From positions 62,001 to 126,000 of the forward strand of contig NZ_JAJQYA010000001.1 of assembly GCF_021729155.1 (NCBI RefSeq): 64,000 nucleotides of DNA, given 5' to 3'. Shown here piece after piece: positions 35,249-43,196 of the stretch (positions within the stretch are counted from its first letter, which is position 1; each line of letters begins with the position of its first letter). Source of the DNA: Membranihabitans marinus. GTDB lineage: Bacteria > Bacteroidota > Bacteroidia > Chitinophagales > Saprospiraceae. The position numbers and the translations under genes were made by a program. Below the pieces are notes generated by a model. The model made no database searches, was not told the origin of the DNA, and saw only the letters and a list, made by a program, of their open reading frames with translations.

Positions 35249-37234
35249 TCATTGAGCATTTATCATTCTTTTACGTTTCAGTTCTCTCAAAAACACTAAT
35301 GCTTCTGCCATTCGTTTTTCTTTATGGTCAAAAGCTTGAATACTTGGTTGTTCTCCATTATTGTTCTTAACCCATTCCTTGATTTTTGGCCAAAGCAAAA
35401 TGGCTTCTTCTTCGGTCATTTCTATTTTGGTAGATTGTATATGTTCATCTATCAATTTTAAAACTTGTGTCGTTACTGATTTTGACAGAATTTCAAATGC
35501 CTTTTGGAATGGATTAACTTTGTCGATTAAGTCAATATGAATGTCATCGATATTTACAAAACTACCAGCCATTCTAATAAACCTTTTATCGCCTTGTTCC
35601 TCAATAGTTCCATTTTTAATGACTGAATCCACAACTACGTGTTGTCTCACAGCTTCAACGTCTTCTTCGTCAATATCAGGATAAACCTCACGAATGATTT
35701 TAGGAATCAAAACTGTATTTATAACTTCTGGTTCAATGTTTCCTGGCATTGCCTTGAGCATTTGTGGGTCTTGAAGAATTTTAGCTTTCAAGTCATTCAA
35801 GTCCGTTTCAATAATATCTTTTGCTCTTTGTGATGTTGGCAATTTGAACCCTCTAATTTTTATAGTGTTATAATCCTCTTCACCTTCTTGTACCTTATCC
35901 CCAGTAAATTCTTCGTCCTCATCTTTTTTGAGTTTGAATTTGAAGTTCGGTGCCAACACTTGTTCCATCAATAAAGATGCTGTAATCGCTTTCAGCATAT
36001 TGTTAACCGATAGCTTCACTTCTTCATCTTCGGCATCTGGTTGAGCAATAAGATTGGTGAACTGAGCATGTGTTTTGTTATTGCTATCTCTTGTGGCTCT
36101 ACCAATAATTTGGATAATTTCGGTTAATGAACCTCTATAACCAATGGTCAAAGCGTGTTGACAATACGGCCAATCAAAACCTTCTTTTGCCATTCCCAAA
36201 GCGATGATAATATCGATATCATCTGCCGAATTTACATTGCGTAAATAAGCACTTATTTTGTCTCTTGACTTTGGATTGTCATTAACTAAGTCGGCGACTT
36301 TTAATGTTTTACCTGTTTTGTGGCTTTTGATGTATAAAACGCCTGTATCTTCATCTTGATAATCCAAAACACCCAAAACGTCAATAATATGATTGACTTC
36401 TTCGTATTTTTCTTTAGAAGATTCGGCAGAATTAACGCTTGGAATATGAATAATCGTCTTTTGTTTTTCGTCCAAAATTTCTGCTAAGGCAGACATTTCT
36501 TTGTCCGGATGCTTTTTAAAGTATTTCCCGGTATAAAAATGATAGCCAATGCCCAATGATTTTAAATATTCGTAGCCATTTAACTGTTGATAATAGGTGT
36601 AAGTAACTTTGGTAAACTTTGCTTCATCTTCTGGCATTAAAACAGGAACGCTATCTCCCCTAAAATAGGAACCTGTCATCGCAACAATATGTGCCGAGGA
36701 ATTAGTCATAATGCTTTTTAGTACTTGACCTAAAATATTATCGCCTTCGGCTGAAACGTGATGAAATTCATCAATAGCAACTAAAATATCGTTTAATTTT
36801 TTTGGGTCTAAACCATCAAAAGCAAAGCGAAAAGTAGCGTGAGTACAAACCAATATTTGTTCATCAGATTCTAAAAACTCTAAGAAGACCGTTACTTTAC
36901 TTTTTTCCTTTCCTGGTGTACATAGATTGTATTTTGGATTAGGATTCCAATCTTCAAAAAACCCAAACTTTTTTAATTCTGTTGTGCCAAAAGATGCACC
37001 AATTGATTTTTCAGGAACCGCAACTATTACTTTCTTGATGCCTTGATTTTTCAGTTTATCTAATGCAATAAACATTAAAGCTCTTGATTTACCTGATGCT
37101 GGTGGTGCTTTAATTAATAAATATTGTGCGGTTCTGCCTTCGTATGCCTTTTCTTGCATTTCCCGCATTCCGAGAGCATTGGTACTTTTACTTTTTCCTG
37201 TTTGTCTGTATGTTACTTCTACTAAGTTTGGCAT
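35249..37234 (-). CDS. SF2 DEAD/DEAH-like helicase
   Basis: This is a 661-aa superfamily 2 helicase/translocase. Motif I is APPASGKSRAL (about 43-53), motif II IDEFHH (154-159), motif III MTGS (186-189), a motif V-like IIALGMAKEGFDWP (343-356) and motif VI IIGRATRD (376-383). The ATPase core resembles the ResIII translocases of restriction enzymes, but no nuclease domain is fused. The C-terminal 250 residues are helical and acidic with no recognised domain. It is preceded by a 155-bp gap holding GTCTAA repeats. Likely it works with the methyltransferase and the GIY-YIG protein. Confidence 0.9.
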   Translation of the reverse strand: MPNLVEVTYRQTGKSKSTNALGMREMQEKAYEGRTAQYLLIKAPPASGKSRALMFIALDKLKNQGIKKVIVAVPEKSIGASFGTTELKKFGFFEDWNPNPKYNLCTPGKEKSKVTVFLEFLESDEQILVCTHATFRFAFDGLDPKKLNDILVAIDEFHHVSAEGDNILGQVLKSIMTNSSAHIVAMTGSYFRGDSVPVLMPEDEAKFTKVTYTYYQQLNGYEYLKSLGIGYHFYTGKYFKKHPDKEMSALAEILDEKQKTIIHIPSVNSAESSKEKYEEVNHIIDVLGVLDYQDEDTGVLYIKSHKTGKTLKVADLVNDNPKSRDKISAYLRNVNSADDIDIIIALGMAKEGFDWPYCQHALTIGYRGSLTEIIQIIGRATRDSNNKTHAQFTNLIAQPDAEDEEVKLSVNNMLKAITASLLMEQVLAPNFKFKLKKDEDEEFTGDKVQEGEEDYNTIKIRGFKLPTSQRAKDIIETDLNDLKAKILQDPQMLKAMPGNIEPEVINTVLIPKIIREVYPDIDEEDVEAVRQHVVVDSVIKNGTIEEQGDKRFIRMAGSFVNIDDIHIDLIDKVNPFQKAFEILSKSVTTQVLKLIDEHIQSTKIEMTEEEAILLWPKIKEWVKNNNGEQPSIQAFDHKEKRMAEALVFLRELKRKRMINAQ

Positions 37235-37350
37235 AATTTGTTTTCACTTTTCCGATATTTAAAAAATAAGATAAATACTGATAATCAGTGTTTTATAGAA
37301 TTTTATTCTCAATTTATTTTTTTAGCTAATTCATAGATTCAGTTTCGTTT

Positions 37351-37406
37351 GTCTAAAAATGTCTAAAAGTTCGTCTAAAAATGTCTAAGCTATTTTGGTT
37401 TAGACA
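37351..37406. repeat. Cluster of GTCTAAA half-sites before the helicase gene
   Basis: GTCTAA(A) begins at 37351, 37361, 37373 and 37383, and the inverted form TTTAGAC lies at 37400-37406 inside the last codons of the AlbA_2 gene. A 16-bp unit (GTCTAAAAATGTCTAA) is repeated exactly at 37351-37366 and 37373-37388. The 10-12-bp spacing puts the sites on one helix face. It could be an operator for the helicase part of the operon, or simply a short tandem repeat. Confidence 0.5.
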
Positions 37407-39024
37407 TTTTCCAAACCTTGCCATCAGGAACTATTTTCCCTTGTTTTCTCAACGTTTGAAGATTATTCTTTACCTTATTTTTCTTTTGCTCAATGTCTAA
37501 AACATCGGGAAGTTTATCTAACAAGATTTTTTCAAAATCCGATTTTCTTCCTGCTTTAAATTTACTCAAATAATCAAGAATTATCTTTTGACAATAAGCA
37601 TCATCAATACCTCTTTGTTTGATGTATTTTGCTTTTTCACCTGTTACGTTAGCTACCGAAGATGAAATATGATAATTTGGTTTTCTGCCTTCAATCAGCT
37701 TTTTTGATTTTAATTGCCTAACCTCATCTTTAGTAATAGATTTGCTTTTAGCCACTTTATCCAACAGCATTATCTCCTGTAAACTCAGTTCTTTTAACTC
37801 TGCTAACTTGCGGGCGTAATTAACATCAACCACTTTCCCTGTAATTTTAACCGTTATTTTTTCATTGCTAAAGTCATAATCCGGTAATGGGAAATACTTG
37901 TTTTTCTGAATTATAAACATTTTTTTAATACCACTACCAATGGTGTCTATCATGTTTAGGTTAACCATTGCATTGGCCAGAAAAGGATTGCGGTAATTGG
38001 TTTCGGGTGCGTCTGCTTCAATTACTTTTTCAATGCTTTCTGGAATAAAAGTTCCTGAATTAACAAAAGTCAATTTACCATCTTCATGTTCCACCACATT
38101 AATTTTTCCTCCTAAAGTGTAATCTTGATGGGCGATACAGTTATTTAGTGCCTCTCTAACAATGTATGGGTCGTATTGGTCCACTTCATCGGGAAATAAA
38201 GTGCCATCTTTGATATACCTGTATTTTAGATTTCTAATTTTTGCTTTTACATTTTGTACTTCCAACAGCAAAGGACAGGTAAAATGCTCGTAATCTTTTT
38301 CAATATTATCTCTATCTTTTAAAATCCATGAAATTTTTGCTGTTGCAGGTGAAATATAATGTTCTGATTCAGGCTTGCCTAATAGGAGTATAGCTGTGTT
38401 CGTGATTTTTCCGTTGATGCAAACTTTCGCTTTGTTTAAAAAGGTAGCATTATCCCATGTAGGTATTTCTTCTCTTAATTTAGTATTTTTTTCAGCAAAT
38501 TGTTTCTTCGCCATACTGATCGCTTTTAATGATAAATCATCTAAACTGGCGTGTTCAATGATTTGTGCTGACCAGTCTGCATATTGAGTCTGTGATTGTA
38601 TTTTTTTTAGTTCGTAATCGTTCAGCCCACCAAGGCTTTCGCCATCCCTTCCGTAACGATGACCTTTCCACGAAACGGGAATACCTTGTGGAGCAGCAGG
38701 TATTTCAAATAGCAAAACATTAAAACCCTGATAATTCACTTTATGCACATCTGCAAACGATAGTTTTGGGCTGGTATGGTTAGCCATTTCTGCCTTGTAC
38801 TCGTTAATTTGATGGTCATTGATAGAAGTACCTGCAACACTTTTATCATTCTTTACACCAAGTACCAACCAAGCATTTGGCTTACCTTTTAGATTAGCCT
38901 CATTGCTTAATGCAGAAAAGTATCTGCCCAATTTATCTTTGTCGTATTGGTTTTTTGCTTCTTTAAACTCTACTACCTCGTTTTCTGTGGTAAGCGACAA
39001 TAAATTGTTAAGTACATCTATCAT
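37390..39024 (-). CDS. AlbA_2 (Schlafen-type) + HATPase_c_4 ATP-binding protein
   Basis: This 544-aa protein belongs to COG2865. The N-terminal AlbA_2/Schlafen-like nucleic-acid domain, residues 10-125, has EFKEAK near 19-24 and the typical AWLVLGVKND. A helical middle leads to the HATPase_c_4 region with EALNNCIAHQDY near residues 291-302 and LTFVNSGTFIPESIE. The winged-helix C-terminus (residues 400-540) repeats Lys-rich segments. Proteins of this type are often encoded with restriction systems, where their role is debated: a regulator or a tRNA/DNA nuclease. It lies 51 bp after the methyltransferase gene. Confidence 0.88.
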   Translation of the reverse strand: MIDVLNNLLSLTTENEVVEFKEAKNQYDKDKLGRYFSALSNEANLKGKPNAWLVLGVKNDKSVAGTSINDHQINEYKAEMANHTSPKLSFADVHKVNYQGFNVLLFEIPAAPQGIPVSWKGHRYGRDGESLGGLNDYELKKIQSQTQYADWSAQIIEHASLDDLSLKAISMAKKQFAEKNTKLREEIPTWDNATFLNKAKVCINGKITNTAILLLGKPESEHYISPATAKISWILKDRDNIEKDYEHFTCPLLLEVQNVKAKIRNLKYRYIKDGTLFPDEVDQYDPYIVREALNNCIAHQDYTLGGKINVVEHEDGKLTFVNSGTFIPESIEKVIEADAPETNYRNPFLANAMVNLNMIDTIGSGIKKMFIIQKNKYFPLPDYDFSNEKITVKITGKVVDVNYARKLAELKELSLQEIMLLDKVAKSKSITKDEVRQLKSKKLIEGRKPNYHISSSVANVTGEKAKYIKQRGIDDAYCQKIILDYLSKFKAGRKSDFEKILLDKLPDVLDIEQKKNKVKNNLQTLRKQGKIVPDGKVWKMSKPK

Positions 39025-39075
39025 TTCACTTTCTTTTTAAGGGTCTTCTGCTTCGCAAACAACGCCACTTTCTCA

Positions 39076-41700
39076 TTAATCATTAACCATTCTTTCATAT
39101 TGTTTGAACAAATACTCCAACCGCTCGGTATCGTTTCTAAAAGGTTTTAAACGATAACATTGCTCTATGGCTGTGTCTAATTCTTGATGGGCTTGCAACA
39201 AACCTTGGGGCATGGTATCTGGATTGTATAATTGTGCCATAGTTTTACTGGGATGTTTGGCTCTTTCATCTAATATGGCAAAAACGTATTCGTTTAGATT
39301 TAGCTTCTGTTTGTTGCTGATTTCTGGAAATGGGAAAGTGTTGTAGCATATAGTTGATGAATAGCGATAATCATTTTTCATTTTGCCTCCTACTGCCCTT
39401 ACCCAAGTCATATGCATACGGGATGAAACAATTGCAAAAATGATAGGTTCTGGATTTTCAATTATAACTACTTGGTCATTGAAAGCATATCTCCCTTTTA
39501 GTATTATAACAGGGACATAATTTCTTGTTTTCGATGATATTCTAGGTATTACTAAATACTCAATTTGATTACTGATTTTTTTCTTACAAAATCTATGAAT
39601 ATCTTTTTTCGAATTTCTGTCTTTTTCTACTTTTAATAAACAACCATTAATAAAATCATCTTGTTTAGCTTCTAATAATTCGAAATCTTCAATATAAAGA
39701 CAATACTTTTTTTTGCCTTGTAACATTTCATATGAACCTATTAACTCTCGTATGAATTTTTTATTAAAGTCATTTATTATTTTATTCTTTTGAGTCTCAT
39801 CAAAGAAAAGTGCATCACTTTTAGAAATAAAACTAACTCTTGTCGGACTAGGGTATTTGAGTAATTTATTTGAATTACTTAATTTTTTTACAATGGTATT
39901 GGCTTCATCTCTTAAATATGCATTTATGTTTTTAACTTCTTGTTGAAAATTATCTATAAAAAGATACTTTGATTTATTAGATACATTTCTTAAACCTATT
40001 ATTACAACAATAACTCCCGCATTACCTTTAGCATTATTTTTCCAAGTAAATGATGGATATGCAAAATCTATTTCTATCCTTTTAGATAGTAGCTTCTCCC
40101 AAATTAAAGTAACCTGTTCTCCTTGACATATTGAGTTTGTTGAAACCAAAGCGACTTTAGCGTTATAATTTTTAATATACTCCACAGCTTTAGCAAACCA
40201 AGCAGAAACATAGTCTACTTTTCCAGGTATTAAACCTGAGATTTTTATATCTTTTTTTTGAATATCACTTAGTTTTGAAGCTCCCCAAAAAGGTGGATTT
40301 CCAATGATGTATACCTCATCCTCTATAGTAATCGGGCAAACGGTTTTCCAATCTATACGTATAGCATTAGCGTGTGTTATTTGTCCTGCTTCCTTCAATG
40401 GTAAAATGGGTTTAGATTGCCCTAAACCGGCCAGATCGCTTTCAAATACTTGGTTCATTTGGTGTTCCGCCAGCCAAAGCGAAAGGATTGCTATTTCGTG
40501 GGCAAAATCGTCTATTTCAATACCGTAAAATTGAGAAAGTTGTACAGAAGTCCATTTAAATGTAGGTTGCGTTTCTAAATCGGTTAATTTTTGTAGAATC
40601 TTAATTTCCAACAAACGGATTTCCTTGTAGGTAATAATCAAGAAATTTCCACTACCACACGCTGGGTCAAAGAATTTGATTTTTGAGATTCTTTGAATGA
40701 GTGTATAAAGCTGTTTTACCGTTGATGCTTTTTCAAATTCTTCATACAACTCATCTAAAAACAATGGTTTAATCAGTTTCAGAATATTTTCTACCGAAGT
40801 GTAGTGCATTCCTAAATCACTCCGGTAATCTTTATCAACCACCGCTTGAATCATTGAGCCAAAAATATCAGGGTTGATATCCTTCCATTGCAATTCGCCT
40901 AAGTCAATAAGCGTTTTTCGTGCTTTTGCACTAAATCGTGGAGAACTAATTTTTTGTCCAAACAAACCACCATTTACATAAGGGAATTTGGCTAAAAAGT
41001 ATGGATATTCTTTTCCGCTTTCACTGTCCAAACGGTCGAACAAATCATCTAAAAAAGAATGTGTATCGCTTCCATTTTCTGCTGTGTGTTGAGCAAGCGT
41101 GTTGGTGAAAATACTGTTTTCGCTAAATATTTCGGTATCTTCTGCAAAGAAGCAAAACAACAAACGCGATAAGAATATATTCAGATGATGAATACTTTCT
41201 TTTGAGTTATAGATTTCAGGGTTTTTCTCGACAAGCAAGTCATATAAATCTGCCATTTTATATGATGCATTTCTGTCTGCTTCATCGTTATTTGCAGAAT
41301 TATAAATCTCGCTACCTGCTAATGGTAAAAAGAAGTCAAAATAATTGGGCAATTCTTTGATTTCAATGTCTAAGTTTTTGCCTAATCGCAAATCCTTTGC
41401 AACAAGTTGTTTATGGTCAGTCAGAATCGCAAATCTTGGTTTGTGTTTTAAGATGCGTTCTTCTTTTGAAATTTCGTCAATGCAATTGAGTAGTTGTCCT
41501 GTGGCTTCTACTTTAAAGTAGATTTTCTTTTTGTACAGAATTTCGCCATCAACTTTTGACAGGTTGTAATCGCCTTTTCTCAGTCGAGTAACCGAGGTTT
41601 TTGATATGCCGTAGGCAATAAGTAAATCAAATACAAAATCCTCCTTCGAGAAGTTGTCGATTACATTTTGAACGTTTTGTTGTATTTCGCTTGATTTCAT
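39076..41700 (-). CDS. Class I N6-adenine DNA methyltransferase (COG1002, IIG/PglX-like)
   Basis: This is an 874-aa DNA methyltransferase. Motif I DPACGSGNFL is at 345-354, the target-adenine motif NPPF at 468-471, with helical domains before and a specificity-like domain after (about 590-800). The N-terminal 130 residues (FDLLIAYGISKTSVTRL, then GEILYKKKIYFK) resemble the head of fused restriction-methylation enzymes, but I see no clear PD-(D/E)XK set there, so cleavage would depend on another protein. It is the first complete gene of the island operon. It probably methylates one strand of a target site to mark self. Confidence 0.9.
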   Translation of the reverse strand: MKSSEIQQNVQNVIDNFSKEDFVFDLLIAYGISKTSVTRLRKGDYNLSKVDGEILYKKKIYFKVEATGQLLNCIDEISKEERILKHKPRFAILTDHKQLVAKDLRLGKNLDIEIKELPNYFDFFLPLAGSEIYNSANNDEADRNASYKMADLYDLLVEKNPEIYNSKESIHHLNIFLSRLLFCFFAEDTEIFSENSIFTNTLAQHTAENGSDTHSFLDDLFDRLDSESGKEYPYFLAKFPYVNGGLFGQKISSPRFSAKARKTLIDLGELQWKDINPDIFGSMIQAVVDKDYRSDLGMHYTSVENILKLIKPLFLDELYEEFEKASTVKQLYTLIQRISKIKFFDPACGSGNFLIITYKEIRLLEIKILQKLTDLETQPTFKWTSVQLSQFYGIEIDDFAHEIAILSLWLAEHQMNQVFESDLAGLGQSKPILPLKEAGQITHANAIRIDWKTVCPITIEDEVYIIGNPPFWGASKLSDIQKKDIKISGLIPGKVDYVSAWFAKAVEYIKNYNAKVALVSTNSICQGEQVTLIWEKLLSKRIEIDFAYPSFTWKNNAKGNAGVIVVIIGLRNVSNKSKYLFIDNFQQEVKNINAYLRDEANTIVKKLSNSNKLLKYPSPTRVSFISKSDALFFDETQKNKIINDFNKKFIRELIGSYEMLQGKKKYCLYIEDFELLEAKQDDFINGCLLKVEKDRNSKKDIHRFCKKKISNQIEYLVIPRISSKTRNYVPVIILKGRYAFNDQVVIIENPEPIIFAIVSSRMHMTWVRAVGGKMKNDYRYSSTICYNTFPFPEISNKQKLNLNEYVFAILDERAKHPSKTMAQLYNPDTMPQGLLQAHQELDTAIEQCYRLKPFRNDTERLEYLFKQYERMVND

Positions 41701-41872
41701 TTGTTTTCTTGTTCAGGTTTGTAGAGACTAGAAGTTCCTTATCGCTCACATTAAGAATTTCCGCAATCTTGTATAAGTTATTTATTTTGCGCAAATGAGG
41801 GTAGATATTATAACTCATTTCCAATTGTTCAACTAACCAAAACAGTTTAATTCCTTTCCTGTCTAAAACCAT
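41627..41872 (-). CDS. XRE-type HTH regulator with a shortened recognition region
   Basis: The 81-residue frame starts MVLDRKGIKLFWLVEQLEMSY and later has LYKIAEILNVSDKELLVST, both as in the small HTH regulators placed before Bacteroidota type II R-M genes. Between them, where about 16 residues with the recognition helix are expected, only about 10 unlike residues (IYPHLRKINN) remain. A second phase of that DNA reads STLICAK, which suggests two compensating frameshifts or an in-frame loss. The last ~25 codons overlap the methyltransferase start and look like read-through. It may be a non-functional gene. Confidence 0.6.
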   Translation of the reverse strand: MVLDRKGIKLFWLVEQLEMSYNIYPHLRKINNLYKIAEILNVSDKELLVSTNLNKKTNEIKRNTTKRSKCNRQLLEGGFCI

Positions 41873-42558
41873 TTTTATTAACTTTCTTAAACGTTCCCTT
41901 AATTTTGGTTATATCTTCCTTCCCCCAAGACATAGACAGTAAATTTAAGATTCTAATATAAAAATATAGCATTAGTTTTCCACATTTCAATGACCAAAAT
42001 ATCCCTCACAAGATTTTTTTAAGGCTGTTGTAATGTTGTAAACTAAATGGCTAAGCAGCTACTTTAAGTTTCTTTAAGAAAAGAACTATCGGTCTTTTAT
42101 CCCCTACCATTTAATGTCACCTATTTCCATTGTAATACTTAAAATTTTCGTCTAACTTATGGTATAATTTTCTTCTATTTGATGATGGATTTAAATAGAC
42201 TTTTTCATATTTTACCGTTCTCCGTAATCGTACTATAAATGCATTATCTGTTGCTCTTACTCTTTTATTCTTTGACAATTTTTTCCATTAGACAATACTG
42301 TTGACCTGAATAATTCAGAGGTATTCCTTGATTTGTATTTATTATTCCTAGACAACCATGTTTTTCTATTGATTCTTGAATGGTTTATGTTGCCCATTCT
42401 TTATCCAGAGTGTTTGATAATGAACAGTTTACAACATATCTAGAACGTACATCAATAACAGTTGTTAAATACATAAAGCCTTTAGCCATAGGTATATAAG
42501 TGGTGTCTGTCTCCCATCCTTGGTTAATCCGGTCTATTTTTAGGGATCGAAACAAGTA

Positions 42559-42719
42559 ATACGAATTACATTTTATAATGACGGAAAAGATTTCGAGAGT
42601 ATTTGAAGTTTGACGAGGCTAAAAACACAGGCATAGCCGTAGCTACGGCGAGTATTTTAAACGAAGTAAAACTTCTAATAAATCGAAAGATTACCGTTAA
42701 TTATAAATGTAATTCGTAT
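42559..42719. mobile_element. MITE-like hairpin element inside the IS3 remnant
   Basis: This 161-bp element is bounded by ATACGAATTACA (42559-42570) and its exact complement TGTAATTCGTAT (42708-42719). The similarity of the arms continues inward with a few mismatches for about 37 bp each, then more loosely to a perfect 14-bp palindrome GCCGTAGCTACGGC at 42636-42649. It has no coding capacity. IS3 OrfB-like sequence lies on both sides (a KIYP-like phrase above, IDRINQGW below), so it inserted into the IS. Confidence 0.75.
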
Positions 42720-42889
42720 AAGGGTATATCTTATGACTTTTACACCGTTTTGATGTATGTGGTCCTGGCTGTGGTGATTTGAGTCATTACATTGTATTAT
42801 AGACATGCGATATGCTTTTTGTTTACTATTTTTTGACTCAAATACCCCTTCTTATTTGATACAAATTCTCGTTTCCAAGAACTTATTTA

Positions 42890-42950
42890 CTGACAGCGTT
42901 TCATTTAATGACAGAGTTATTGTTTACAGATTAAGAGGATTTAGGTTACA
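42890..42950. repeat. 61-bp direct repeat, right copy
   Basis: This copy is identical to 33538-33598 over 61 bp. Its right edge at 42950 is the terminal TGTAACC end (other strand) of the IS3 remnant, and it sits at the outer edge of the island. The next base already differs (G versus A). Confidence 0.93.
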
Positions 42951-43196
42951 AATTTATATTGCTATATTCAGACTCAGGTCTAATAATATGATATATAGAT
43001 AGTTATAATGTTGTATTTTGATTTGAAATAAAATTGGGAAATCTTAGTTTCTTATCAATGGTTTATTTTTTCATTTTCTAGTTATTTTGATTTTTGTGAG
43101 TTTCAATTCTTATAACAGGCTTTATAAATACAGCATAAATAGCTTCCCAGCCATGTAAAAAAATGGTATATTTAGTTACATCAAATTGCCAGGACA
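42951..43196. other. Intergenic region right of the island
   Basis: This AT-rich gap lies between the IS end and the phosphatase-family gene. I see no gene. No good TAnnTTTG element is found, so the promoter of the next gene is not identified. Confidence 0.4.

Larger units (their letters stand above)
42037..42950 (-). mobile_element. Decayed IS3-family element
   Basis: The ends TGTAAACTAAATGG (42037-42050) and, read inward on the other strand, TGTAACCTAAATCC (42937-42950) agree at 11 of 14 bases. In between, the minus strand encodes an IS3 OrfB remnant: INQGWETDTTYIPMAKGFMY, VIDVRSRYVVNCSLSNTLD, a stop, then IINTNQG and RATDNAFIVRLRRTVKYEK. The normal second Asp is Asn (NTNQG), the expected catalytic Glu is Val (NAFIVRL), and several stops break the frame. 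The orfA region is missing. A hairpin element splits it at 42559-42719. No target duplication is visible. Confidence 0.82.

Noticed and set aside
35639-35833. Short frames opposite the helicase, secA, metH and other large genes
   Set aside because: These are antisense shadows within strongly recognised genes and show no family signal.
33538-42950. Reading the 61-bp repeats as attL/attR of an integrase-driven element
   Set aside because: No integrase or recombinase gene lies in the island, no tRNA or other usual target is adjacent, and the repeat edge coincides with an IS3 terminus.
42805-43002. A 65-codon plus-strand frame across the right repeat
   Set aside because: It runs against the IS remnant, covers the 61-bp repeat and has no protein-like features; the repeat and IS explain the DNA better.
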